Shown piece after piece: positions 53,523 through 61,570 of a stretch of DNA of 64,000 nt. The notes below the pieces were generated by a model. It was given only the letters and a program-made list of their open reading frames with translations. It searched no databases and was not told the DNA's origin. Each line of letters starts with the position of its first letter. The first letter of the stretch is position 1. The stretch is from the NCBI GenBank assembly GCA_038210375.1, contig JBBQWT010000012.1:32454-96453 (forward strand), read 5' to 3'. The translations under genes and the position numbers were made by a program. This DNA comes from JBBQWT01 sp038210375 (lineage in GTDB: Bacteria > Acidobacteriota > Terriglobia > Terriglobales > Acidobacteriaceae).

Positions 53523-54554
53523 ATGACAGCCTCGCTTTCCACCAATCCCGCGCCCGTTCCCGCCGTTGCCGCGGCAGTCGCTCCTCGCCGCTCCGCCCGC
53601 ATGCAGACCTGGCTGCGGGTCTTTGGCCCGTTCCTCGGCCTCGCGCTGGTGATTTTCATCTTCGCGCTGCTGGCGGATAATCCCGGCCGCTATCTTTCCA
53701 TCCCCAACCTCCGCATCGTCTTGTCGCAGACCGTGATCGTGGCCATCGGCGCCATCGGTATGACCATGCTGATTATCAGCGGCGGCATCGACCTGTCGGT
53801 GGGTTCGGTCATCGCCCTGGCCAGCGTGGTCACCGCCATAGGCATCCGGGGGAACTGGTCTCCGCTGCTGGCGGTTTTCGCCGGCATCCTGGTTGGCGGC
53901 ATCATCGGCCTGGTGAATGGCGCCGTAATAACCACTTTGCGCGTGGTCCCATTTATCGCCACCCTGGGAATGCTGGGCGTTGCCCGCGGCGTCGCCAAGT
54001 GGGTGGCCGGCCAGCAGACGGTTAACGTCCCCGCAACCTGGGTGAACGATCTTGCCGTGACTTTTCCCACCCCGGCGTGGCTGCTGCTGGCGCCCGGTGT
54101 CTGGATTGCGATCGTGCTCGCGGTGCTGGCCGCCATCGTTTTGCGGTACACGGTGTTCGGCCGCCGCATCTTCGCTCTCGGCTCCAATGAGGCGGCGGCG
54201 CGGGCCTGCGGCATTCATACCGACCGCCTCAAAGTCGCGATCTACGGGGTCAGCGGCCTGCTATTCGGCCTCGCCGGCGTCATGCAGATGTCGCGCCTGC
54301 GCCAGGGAGACCCCACCGTGGCGGTCGGCGTCGAACTCGACATCATCGCCGCCGTAGTCATCGGCGGCGGCAGCCTGAGCGGCGGGGAAGGCAGCATCCT
54401 GGGCTCGATGATCGGCGCTCTCATCATGGCATTCCTGCGCAACGGCTGCCAGCAGATGGGATGGCCCAACTACATCCAGGAAATCATCATCGGGGTCATC
54501 ATCGTGATCGCCGTGGCCATGGACCGCCTGCGAACTTCCAGCATCGAGACGTAA
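53523..54554 (+). CDS. Sugar ABC importer permease (RbsC/MglC/XylH type)
   Basis: 343 residues, about ten membrane segments after a ~35-residue Pro/Ala-rich N-terminus. CUT2 permease landmarks: LIISGGIDLSVGSVIAL near 80-96, TLGMLGVARGVA near 147, and the cytoplasmic helix EAAARACGIHTDRLKVAIYGVSG-type segment near 222-244, then VIGGGSLSGGEGSILGSMIGA near 280-300 (split for reading). Same operon as the ATPase gene; 19 bp before the GH130 gene. Confidence 0.92.
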   Translation: MTASLSTNPAPVPAVAAAVAPRRSARMQTWLRVFGPFLGLALVIFIFALLADNPGRYLSIPNLRIVLSQTVIVAIGAIGMTMLIISGGIDLSVGSVIALASVVTAIGIRGNWSPLLAVFAGILVGGIIGLVNGAVITTLRVVPFIATLGMLGVARGVAKWVAGQQTVNVPATWVNDLAVTFPTPAWLLLAPGVWIAIVLAVLAAIVLRYTVFGRRIFALGSNEAAARACGIHTDRLKVAIYGVSGLLFGLAGVMQMSRLRQGDPTVAVGVELDIIAAVVIGGGSLSGGEGSILGSMIGALIMAFLRNGCQQMGWPNYIQEIIIGVIIVIAVAMDRLRTSSIET

Positions 54555-54573
54555 GCCTGAAGATGGGGAAGCG

Positions 54574-55584
54574 ATGAAAAAAAACGTTGTGATGTTGGTG
54601 CTGACCAGCCTGCTCACGCCGGCGCTGCACGCCGCTGAAAACTCGACCGCCGGCGGCCCGGCTGAACCTAAGGTGACGGTGGAACGCTTACAGGATTCGC
54701 CTCTGCTTTCGCCGCAGCCGTCGGGCGCGGGGTCCGCGGGAATTTTCAACCCCGCGGCGGTCCGCGATCACGGCAAAGTCATACTCTTATATCGCGAGCA
54801 GGACGCCCACGGCACGTCGCGCATCGGCTACGCCGCCAGCCCTGATGGCATTCATTTCACCGCGCGTCCCCAGCCGGTGCTCTCGCCCCAGGCCGATTAC
54901 GAGCGCGATGGCGGCGTCGAAGATCCCCGCCTGGTGAAATTCGGCAAGATTTATTACATGACCTACACCGGCTACAACAAGAAGGATGCGCAGCTCTGCC
55001 TGGCCACATCGCGCGACCTCGTCCACTGGCAGCGTAAAGGGGTGATCCTGCCGGCGTATCAAGGCAAGTGGAACCGGGGGTGGACCAAGTCCGGCGCCAT
55101 CGTCCCGCAAAAAATCAACGGTCAGTACTGGATGTATTACCTGGGCACCGGCGCCGATAAAACCGACGAGATGGGCCTGGCACATTCGACCGACCTGCTG
55201 CATTGGGTCGACGATCTCGATTTCCCCGTGCTCCCCAAACGGCCCGGCAACTTTGATGAGCAGGTGGTCGAGCCCGGCCCCGCGCCCATCATCACCTCCG
55301 CCGGCATTTTCTTGATCTACAACGGCGCCGACAAGAAACTCGTGTACCGGACCGGCTGGGTGCTCTTCGACAAGAACGATCCCAGCAAAGTGCTGGCGCG
55401 CTCAGGCGAGCCCATCTTCGCGCCGCAGCTCGATTGGGAAACCATCGGCCAAGTGCCCAATGTCATATTCGTCGAAGGCATGGTTCCCGCAGCCGAAAAA
55501 GATAGCTGGCTTCTATACTACGGAGGCGCGGATAAATATATTGGCGGCCTGCGCGCGCGGTTCACGTTCGCACGAGGCGATTAA
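54574..55584 (+). CDS. Exported GH130-family glycosidase/phosphorylase
   Basis: 336 residues with signal peptide (VVMLVLTSLLTPALHAAE). Five-bladed propeller landmarks of GH130: FNPAAVRDHGKVILLYREQD near 50-69, RIGYAASPDGIHF near 74, GGVEDPRLVKFG near 112 (catalytic Asp region), YYMTYTGYNKKD near 127, SGAIVPQKINGQYWMYYLG near 172. GH130 enzymes phosphorolyse or hydrolyse beta-mannosides. An exported member more likely releases mannose or mannosyl-disaccharides for the adjacent importer; phosphate-binding basic residues were not individually verified. Directly downstream of the permease, so part of the same operon. Confidence 0.85.
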   Translation: MKKNVVMLVLTSLLTPALHAAENSTAGGPAEPKVTVERLQDSPLLSPQPSGAGSAGIFNPAAVRDHGKVILLYREQDAHGTSRIGYAASPDGIHFTARPQPVLSPQADYERDGGVEDPRLVKFGKIYYMTYTGYNKKDAQLCLATSRDLVHWQRKGVILPAYQGKWNRGWTKSGAIVPQKINGQYWMYYLGTGADKTDEMGLAHSTDLLHWVDDLDFPVLPKRPGNFDEQVVEPGPAPIITSAGIFLIYNGADKKLVYRTGWVLFDKNDPSKVLARSGEPIFAPQLDWETIGQVPNVIFVEGMVPAAEKDSWLLYYGGADKYIGGLRARFTFARGD

Positions 55585-55645
55585 CGCCTACGCCCGCTTT
55601 TTCGAACCGGCGGTGTGTGCGATTCAACTTCAGGGGTCGATAGGT

Positions 55646-56155
55646 TTGTCATTAGCCCGAACTCTACAGATCGCTGTACTTATTCTTCCGTTGGCCCTAA
55701 GTATGTCGAGCAACGGAGAAGATAACCAGCCGAAGAGGGCGAGAGAAGCTTCTCGTTTACAAGAAATAGTTCAAGCGGCATTAAAAGATGAGGAAAAAGA
55801 CTTCTGCGAAGATAGCCTCCGGCAGGATTGTCCTGCGCAATTTCGACGCGGCCTCAGATACAAGCCAGTGAGACTCTCGCCTAAAGGCATAAGGGGGCTA
55901 ATTGTAGAGCTGCACGTTGTCGGTTTTTGCGGTTCAGGTGGGTGTGAGACTTATGTATTCGAGGAAACAAAATTTGGGTGGGCAAAAGTTCTAGAGGTTA
56001 CCGGCACCTACGAAGATTTTCTCGTGTCTTCATCGATCACTAAGGGGTTCTACGACCTGATTGAGTCAGGCGCATATCATGGCGAAAAGCGCCGCCACCG
56101 ATATCTTTGGGATGGCACAAGATACATAATCAGGTCTGGCAAGCGGAAAAATTAA
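55646..56155 (+). CDS. Exported hypothetical protein with visibly lower GC
   Basis: Start uncertain: TTG 55646 gives 169 residues and a signal-like N-terminus (LARTLQIAVLILPLALSMS) with AGGGG upstream; ATG 55703 is the alternative. The open frame extends back into the GH130 gene but that part is a shadow. The mature part has a Cys pair (FCEDSLRQDCPAQF near 52-65), a CGSGGCETYVFEE segment near 96-108 and basic RHRYLWDGTRYI near the end. No family recognised. AT-richer than the neighbouring glycosidase genes, suggesting a separate origin; it interrupts the spacing between GH130 and trehalase. Confidence 0.6.
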   Translation: MSLARTLQIAVLILPLALSMSSNGEDNQPKRAREASRLQEIVQAALKDEEKDFCEDSLRQDCPAQFRRGLRYKPVRLSPKGIRGLIVELHVVGFCGSGGCETYVFEETKFGWAKVLEVTGTYEDFLVSSSITKGFYDLIESGAYHGEKRRHRYLWDGTRYIIRSGKRKN

Positions 56156-56244
56156 GTTCGGGGACTCAGGGGGCAGCAGGCCTGCAACCGCAGACCCAAT
56201 CATCATTGCGCATTCGATTTTTTGCGGGAAGGGAATCACATTTT

Positions 56245-57891
56245 ATGAAGCTCACCATACTTATACTGATTGCAGCCCTCACGTTGCCGGCTTCTGCCCA
56301 GCAGGACGACGCCAAAGGGGGCGCCCCGCCCACCGGCGACAGCAAGGACATTCACACCTACATCCACCAGGGATGGGACGTGTTGTCGCGGTCGATGAAT
56401 GACTGCAAGACCCTGGGTGACAGCAAGCTGCAGACCCAGCCGATCCTGTTTCTCCCCGCCGAAATCAGCACACCCGAAGACGTCACCGCGCTGCAGAAAA
56501 AATGCGGGATCCAGGTCGCGCCCCTGCCCAAAAAGATCGAGCATGCCGGCGACCTTCGTCCCGGCGAGCTGCCGCGCCAGGGATTGCTCTACCTGCCCAA
56601 CCCCTACGTGGTTCCCGGCGGTCGCTTCAACGAGATGTACGGCTGGGACAGCTACTTCATCATCCTCGGCCTGGTGCGCGACAGCCGAGTCGATGCGGCG
56701 CGCGGCATGGTGGAAAATTTCTTTTACGAGATCGAACATTATGGCTCGGTGCTGAACGCCAATCGCACGTATTACCTCACGCGTTCGCAGCCGCCGCTGC
56801 TGACCTCGATGATCCTTTCGGTCTATGACGCTAACAACGGGCAAGGCCCCAGCGGCGCCGCCTGGCTGCGGCGTGGGTATGAGAATGCTGAGCGTGACTG
56901 GCAGCTGTGGAACACCGAGCCGCATCTCGCCGGAAACACCGGGTTGTCGCGGTATTACGATTTTGGCGACGGCCCCGTCCCCGAGATGGGAGACGACCCG
57001 ACGTATTACAACCAGGTGGCCAACTCACTGCTCGCCCACGGCGATCCCGGCCATTATCTGGTGTCAGACGCGCCCAGCTCGTCGGCGATGATGGTGGTGG
57101 GACCCGAACTGACCGTGAAGCCCTGTGATGATTCCCAAGGCAGCGCCGCCAAGCCGTGCGGCCCGGAGAAGAAAGTTCATCTCTCCGCCGACTACTACAA
57201 AGGCGATCGCGCCATGCGCGAATCAGGCTACGACATCTCCGACCGCTTCGGGCCGTTCAGCGGCTCCACCCACCATTATGCTCCGGTGTGCCTGAACAGC
57301 CTGCTCTACAAGGCGGAAAGCGATCTCGCCAGGATGGCCGCCCTGCTGGGACGCCCCGCCGACGTCAAAAAATGGAAAGACCGTGCCGCATTGCGCAAAG
57401 ACCGCATGACTCGCTACATGTGGAACGCCGGCCGCGGAATGTTCTACGACTACGATTTCCAGCGCGGCCGCCAATCCACCTACAACTTCGCCGCGTCCTT
57501 CTACCCGCTGTGGGCGGGAGCGGCCACCCCGCAGCAGGCCCGCATGCAATTGCGCAGGCTGCCCCTGGTCGAGCGGGGCGGCGGAATCGCCACCAGCGAC
57601 CGCATCACCGGCGTGCAATGGGACATGCCCTACGGCTGGGCCCCGGTGCAATACTTCGTGGAAGAAGGCCTGCGCAAATACGGTTTCAAGACCGAAGCCA
57701 ACCGCGTGGCCGCGCACTGGAACTCGATGGTCGAAGAAAATTACCTGCGCGACGGCACCATCCGGGAAAAATATAACGTGGTGGACCGTACCACCACCGC
57801 CAACGTCAGCGTCGGCTACAAGGCCAACGTAGTGGGCTTCGGATGGACCAACGGGGTGTATCTGGAATTCGAGGCCGCGCAGGGAAAGTGA
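56245..57891 (+). CDS. treA: Periplasmic trehalase (GH37)
   Basis: 548 residues from ATG 56245 (GGGAA upstream; signal LTILILIAALTLPASAQ). Trehalase signature 1, PGGRFNEMYGWDSYF, at about 123-137; signature 2, QWDMPYGWAPVQY, at about 457-469. Catalytic acid Asp in MRESGYDISDRF near 330; general-base Glu probably in REKYNV near 508. Cleaves alpha,alpha-trehalose to two glucose. Last gene of the plus-strand sugar cluster; ends before a nested repeat region. Confidence 0.93.
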   Translation: MKLTILILIAALTLPASAQQDDAKGGAPPTGDSKDIHTYIHQGWDVLSRSMNDCKTLGDSKLQTQPILFLPAEISTPEDVTALQKKCGIQVAPLPKKIEHAGDLRPGELPRQGLLYLPNPYVVPGGRFNEMYGWDSYFIILGLVRDSRVDAARGMVENFFYEIEHYGSVLNANRTYYLTRSQPPLLTSMILSVYDANNGQGPSGAAWLRRGYENAERDWQLWNTEPHLAGNTGLSRYYDFGDGPVPEMGDDPTYYNQVANSLLAHGDPGHYLVSDAPSSSAMMVVGPELTVKPCDDSQGSAAKPCGPEKKVHLSADYYKGDRAMRESGYDISDRFGPFSGSTHHYAPVCLNSLLYKAESDLARMAALLGRPADVKKWKDRAALRKDRMTRYMWNAGRGMFYDYDFQRGRQSTYNFAASFYPLWAGAATPQQARMQLRRLPLVERGGGIATSDRITGVQWDMPYGWAPVQYFVEEGLRKYGFKTEANRVAAHWNSMVEENYLRDGTIREKYNVVDRTTTANVSVGYKANVVGFGWTNGVYLEFEAAQGK

Positions 57892-57960
57892 GCGTAGTAG
57901 CCAAGGGGACGGAATCAATCTCAATCTGAAGGAAAGGTTTATCTGACCATAGGAACAGAA

Positions 57961-58614
57961 GTCCGCGCTTAAGATGAATTGTCATTCCGAGCGAAGTCGA
58001 GGAAACTGTGCAGCCGGCCTGGCCGCAATCTCAAAGGAAACGACGCTCAGACTTTACGCGTAGCCTCCCTTTGACTCTACAGCGGTTTCATAGCTGCTGT
58101 AGCCCCATGTGGATTGTTGTCCGCGGAAAACTTGCCATCCCAGCGCCTAATTGCTGCCTCAAGGATAGAACTACAAAGGGGTCGCGCCCAGGCAGTCCAC
58201 CCAACGGGATGTCATTCTGACGACCCCCCGCTTTATCGGGGTGAGGAAGAATCCCTACCCTCTGCAAATTCTCAGCCAACCCGATGGATCATCTCTGGCC
58301 AAATACTGACCACAGTCGATGATCGTCGCGCGCGTTGCCTGATGCGTACAGGAGAAGCGAAAAAGACGCCGGGAGAAATATTGGGCGAACAGTAGGGGTC
58401 CTTCCTCACCCCGATAAAGCCGGGGGTCGTCAGGATGACACGGTTTGAGGGGCTTGAACTCGAGCCAGCAAGATCAAAGGCAGGCTGCGCGTAGAACCAA
58501 TTCGACGGCCCGATGAATCCATCGATTCAGGCTGACGTTCCTACCACCCTGTAGGGAAAAAAGGGTTCCTCGGCTTTCGCTCGGAATGACAATTCCTATT
58601 AGAAGGCGGGCGCG
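57961..58614. mobile_element. Family A inverted-repeat element, copy 5, interrupted by a family B element
   Basis: Left arm ATGAATTGTCATTCCGAGCG (57974-57993) and inner arm TTTACGCGTAGCCTCCCTTT near 58054; inner right arm GATCAAAGGCAGGCTGCGCG near 58471, and outer right arm CGCTCGGAATGACAATTCCT near 58578-58597. The centre is enlarged by a complete family B element at 58209-58442. Fills most of the gap 57892-58659. Confidence 0.73.
58209..58442. mobile_element. Family B element nested inside family A copy 5
   Basis: Left end ATGTCATTCTGACGACCCCC, then CGGGGTGAGGAAGAATCCCT; right end AGTAGGGGTCCTTCCTCACC, then GATAAAGCCGGGGGTCGTCA and GGATGACA (to 58440), inverted relative to the left end. 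About 234 bp. The A-type sequence resumes on both sides. Confidence 0.72.
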
Positions 58615-58659
58615 TGTTCCGAGCGCTGGTAAGACGTGCGCTCTATCCCGAACGGCGTT

Positions 58660-59601
58660 CTAAAAAGGCCCCAGAACTTTCTTCAGCGATTCCAGGTCCT
58701 GCACATTCGATCCACTGAGCGCGCGGTCGATCTGCCGCAACAGCCCGGAGAGCACGCGCCCGGGCCCGACTTCCACGAAGGTTGTGGCCCCGGCGGCCGC
58801 CAGGGACTGGATGCACTTCACCCACTGCACCGTGCCGGTCACCTGGCGCACCAGCGCGTCGCGTGCCGACCCGTCGCCGGGCGCCGACAGCTCCCCATCA
58901 ATATTGCGCGCCACCGGTATTCGGTTTTCCGCGAACGGCATCTCCGCCAGATCGACCGCCAGTTGATCTTGGGCGGGCTGCATCAGCGCGCAATGGAAGG
59001 GTGCGGAAACCGCCAGCAGGATCGCCCGCTTGGCGCCGCCGCCCTTCGCCAGCTCGCAGGCGCGGTCCACGGCCGCCTTATTTCCCGAGATCACAATTTG
59101 TTCCGGAGAATTGATGTTGGCCGTGGACACAACTTCGCCCTGCGCCGCCTGGGCGCAAATTTCGCCCACCGCCGCCGCCGGCAGTCCCAGGATCGCGGCC
59201 ATGGCGCCCGACCCCACCGGCGTCGCCAGCTGCATGTAGCGGCCGCGATTGCGCACAGTGCGCACCGCGTCGCTGAAGTTCAGCGTACCGGCGGCAACGT
59301 GAGCGGAATATTCTCCCAGGCTGTGGCCCGCCACCCACCGGGGGCGCAGGCCTTTCTCGTCGAGCACGCGGTACACCGCCACCGACGCCGTAAGTATGGC
59401 GGGCTGCGTGACCTCGGTCAGTTTTAATTGTTCTTCAGGACCCTCGAAGCAGACATCGGAGAGCTTATAACCAAGGGCCTCATTGGCTTCTTCGAACGTC
59501 TGGCGCGCCAGCGCAAAGTTTCCCGCCAAATCCCTGCCCATGCCCACGGATTGCGAACCCTGGCCGGGAAAGAGAAACGCAATGGAATTAGGATCAGGCA
59601 T
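58660..59601 (-). CDS. fabD: Malonyl-CoA:ACP transacylase FabD
   Basis: 313 residues. FLFPGQGSQSVGMG near 9-22; nucleophile in VAGHSLGEYSAHVAAG near 88-103; Arg of the malonate site in VRNRGRYMQ near 117-125; catalytic His in SAPFHCALM near 200. Loads malonyl groups onto acyl carrier protein for fatty-acid synthesis in the cytoplasm. Its ATG overlaps the end of plsX by 8 bp. The usual followers (fabG, acpP, fabF) are not next in line; the operon ends against a repeat cluster. Confidence 0.97.
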   Translation of the reverse strand: MPDPNSIAFLFPGQGSQSVGMGRDLAGNFALARQTFEEANEALGYKLSDVCFEGPEEQLKLTEVTQPAILTASVAVYRVLDEKGLRPRWVAGHSLGEYSAHVAAGTLNFSDAVRTVRNRGRYMQLATPVGSGAMAAILGLPAAAVGEICAQAAQGEVVSTANINSPEQIVISGNKAAVDRACELAKGGGAKRAILLAVSAPFHCALMQPAQDQLAVDLAEMPFAENRIPVARNIDGELSAPGDGSARDALVRQVTGTVQWVKCIQSLAAAGATTFVEVGPGRVLSGLLRQIDRALSGSNVQDLESLKKVLGPF

Positions 59602-60691
59602 GTTCGGCGGGCAGTGTGTCCGTGGCGCCGGCGGCGACCGCGGCTTTTGGCTCCGGCCTGGCCTCGCGAGGCGCCGGTTTCGCCGAGCTCCGGTTTGAGG
59701 TCAGCTCGGCTTCGATCTTCTGGTTGATGCCGCTTTCCGCATAGTTGGCGGCCACCCGAATCGCATTCTTGATGGCGTTGTTATTGGATGAGCCGTGGGA
59801 GACGATGCATACCCCTTTGATTCCCAGCAGCGGTGCGCCGCCGTATTCGGAATAATCCAGCCGCTTCTTGAAATCGGCAAATGCCTTGCGGGATAGCAGG
59901 AAGCCGACCTGCGAGGTCACCGTGGACTTTAACGATTCCTTCAGCAGGAACCGCACGGTTTCCACCAGGCCTTCAGAAATTTTCAGCGCCACGTTGCCTA
60001 CAAACCCGTCGCATACGATGACGTCAACGTTTCCGTTATAGAGATCGCGTCCTTCGACGTTGCCCACGAAGTTCAGCGACAAATTTTTCAGCAGGGGAAA
60101 AGTCTCTCGCGTGAGCTCGTTGCCTTTGCTCTCTTCTTCGCCGATGGAAAGCAACCCTACGCGCGGCCGGGGGATGTTGAAGATGCTGCGCGAATAAATC
60201 TCACCCATCACCGCGAACTGTTCCAGGTTGTGGGGCTTGGAATCGACGTTGGCGCCCACATCCACCAGGATGGCGGCCGTGCCTTGCGCGGTGGGGAAAA
60301 CCGCTGCCAGCGCCGGGCGGTCGACGCCGGGCAGCGCGCCCAGCACCATTTTGGCCGTGGCCATGGCCGCGCCAGTGTTGCCCGCCGAAACAAAGCCGGC
60401 GGCCGTGCCCTGCCGCACCATGCGCAGGCCCACCCGCATGCTGGAGTCGCGCTTGGCGCGCACTGCTTGCGAAGCTTTTTCGTGCATGCCGATGACCTGG
60501 GTGGCATGCACAATTTCAATGGGAAGCTCGCGGGCGCCGCGATGCATGTCCAGCTCGGTGTTGATGAGCGCTTCGTTCCCCACCAGCGCCACCCGGACGT
60601 CATAGGCCCGGGCCGCCAGAATGGCGCCTTCAACCTCGGGCTTGGGGGCCCGGTCGGAGCCCATGGCATCCACAGCGATTACGGTTGGCAT
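59594..60691 (-). CDS. plsX: Phosphate acyltransferase PlsX
   Basis: 365 residues, slightly longer than usual because of an Ala/Pro/Lys-rich tail (~335-365). Landmarks: VIAVDAMGSDRAPKPEVEGA at the start, AGNTGAAMA near 103, LPGVDRPALAAVFPT near 117, LLSIGEEESKGN near 180, DVIVCDGFVGNVALK near 218, GAPLLGIKGVCIVSHG near 282. Converts acyl-ACP to acyl-phosphate for phospholipid synthesis. Between rpmF and fabD in the common yceD-rpmF-plsX-fabD order. Confidence 0.97.
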   Translation of the reverse strand: MPTVIAVDAMGSDRAPKPEVEGAILAARAYDVRVALVGNEALINTELDMHRGARELPIEIVHATQVIGMHEKASQAVRAKRDSSMRVGLRMVRQGTAAGFVSAGNTGAAMATAKMVLGALPGVDRPALAAVFPTAQGTAAILVDVGANVDSKPHNLEQFAVMGEIYSRSIFNIPRPRVGLLSIGEEESKGNELTRETFPLLKNLSLNFVGNVEGRDLYNGNVDVIVCDGFVGNVALKISEGLVETVRFLLKESLKSTVTSQVGFLLSRKAFADFKKRLDYSEYGGAPLLGIKGVCIVSHGSSNNNAIKNAIRVAANYAESGINQKIEAELTSNRSSAKPAPREARPEPKAAVAAGATDTLPAEHA

Positions 60692-60719
60692 TTAGGAAAT
60701 GATTGTAAACGCGGCAGGC

Positions 60720-60905
60720 TTATTTCTTGTCTTTTACGGTAATGATTTCCCGTCCCTTGTAGAACCCGCAGCGCGGGCACAGCCGGTGCGGCATCTTGCG
60801 CTCGTGGCAGTTGGGGCACTCGGAGAGCGATTGCGGAGTCAGGAAATCATGAGCGCGTCGCTTGCCGGTGCGCGCCTTGGAATGTCGTCGTTTCGGGTTA
60901 GGCAT
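60720..60905 (-). CDS. rpmF: 50S ribosomal protein L32
   Basis: 61 residues. PNPKRRHSKARTGKRRAHDF at the N-terminus and a zinc-ribbon with four Cys (CPNCHE near 31-36, CPRCGFYKG near 44-52), so this is the zinc-binding C+ form. Located in the normal yceD-rpmF-plsX order, 28 bp before plsX. Confidence 0.98.
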   Translation of the reverse strand: MPNPKRRHSKARTGKRRAHDFLTPQSLSECPNCHERKMPHRLCPRCGFYKGREIITVKDKK

Positions 60906-61021
60906 GGGATTATTGTAACCTCACTAAAATTTTCCGGGCGCATCCGCCCTCGGTCCACTCGCTGCTATAGTCAAGCTCCACAGACCACGGAGTCGAAGAT
61001 GACGCGAGCTGAATTTGACCC

Positions 61022-61570
61022 TTACTTCAACTTCTCTCTAATGTCAGCCAGCGCGGCCCAACGCGGGTCGGGCGAAGCAGCGCTGCAGGTGCAGCTTTCT
61101 TTATTCAGATCATTACCGCAACCCGGGCACAAGCCCTTGCAATCCTCGCGGCAAACCGCTTTGAGAGGCGCCGCCAGTAATACCTGCTCGGTCAGCGCGT
61201 CCTCGAGCAGCAGTCCCTCACCGGTATAGAAGCCAATCTCTGTATCGGCCTCGCTGATGGCCACCACCGGTCCCTGGGCGCCTTCCCCAATAGGGCGGTA
61301 GATCAGGTCGAACGCTCCCCCCACCGGCCGTTCTACAGGGTCAAGACAGCGTGCGCATTTGACCTGTATGCGGGTCGAAAACGAGCCCACCAGCCGGATG
61401 TCCTGCACCTTGTGTCCCTTGCCATGATGCTCTTCCAGCAGCTCGGCATGGCCGGCGGCGCGCACTGGCTCAGCCAGCTCCAGATCCGGGCCTACATCGA
61501 ACAAATCCGGCTTGAACTCCTGGTCAAACTCAATCCGGCGGAGTTCCAGTTCCTGAACGCTGATAAACAA
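61022..61570 (-). CDS. yceD: YceD/DUF177 family protein
   Basis: 182 residues. DUF177 core with CARCLDPVE near 73-81, and LLEDALTEQVLLAAPLKAVC near 120-139, followed by a Cys cluster CREDCKGLCPGCGNDLN near 139-155 and CTCS near 159-162. YceD is linked to 23S rRNA accumulation and ribosome assembly in bacteria and plants. First gene of yceD-rpmF-plsX-fabD, 116 bp before rpmF. Confidence 0.93.
   Translation of the reverse strand: MFISVQELELRRIEFDQEFKPDLFDVGPDLELAEPVRAAGHAELLEEHHGKGHKVQDIRLVGSFSTRIQVKCARCLDPVERPVGGAFDLIYRPIGEGAQGPVVAISEADTEIGFYTGEGLLLEDALTEQVLLAAPLKAVCREDCKGLCPGCGNDLNKESCTCSAASPDPRWAALADIREKLK

Noticed and set aside
55460..55645. Upstream extension of the low-GC hypothetical gene into GH130
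   Set aside because: This part is a frame-shifted shadow of the GH130 coding sequence; a start near 55646 or 55703 is more sensible.
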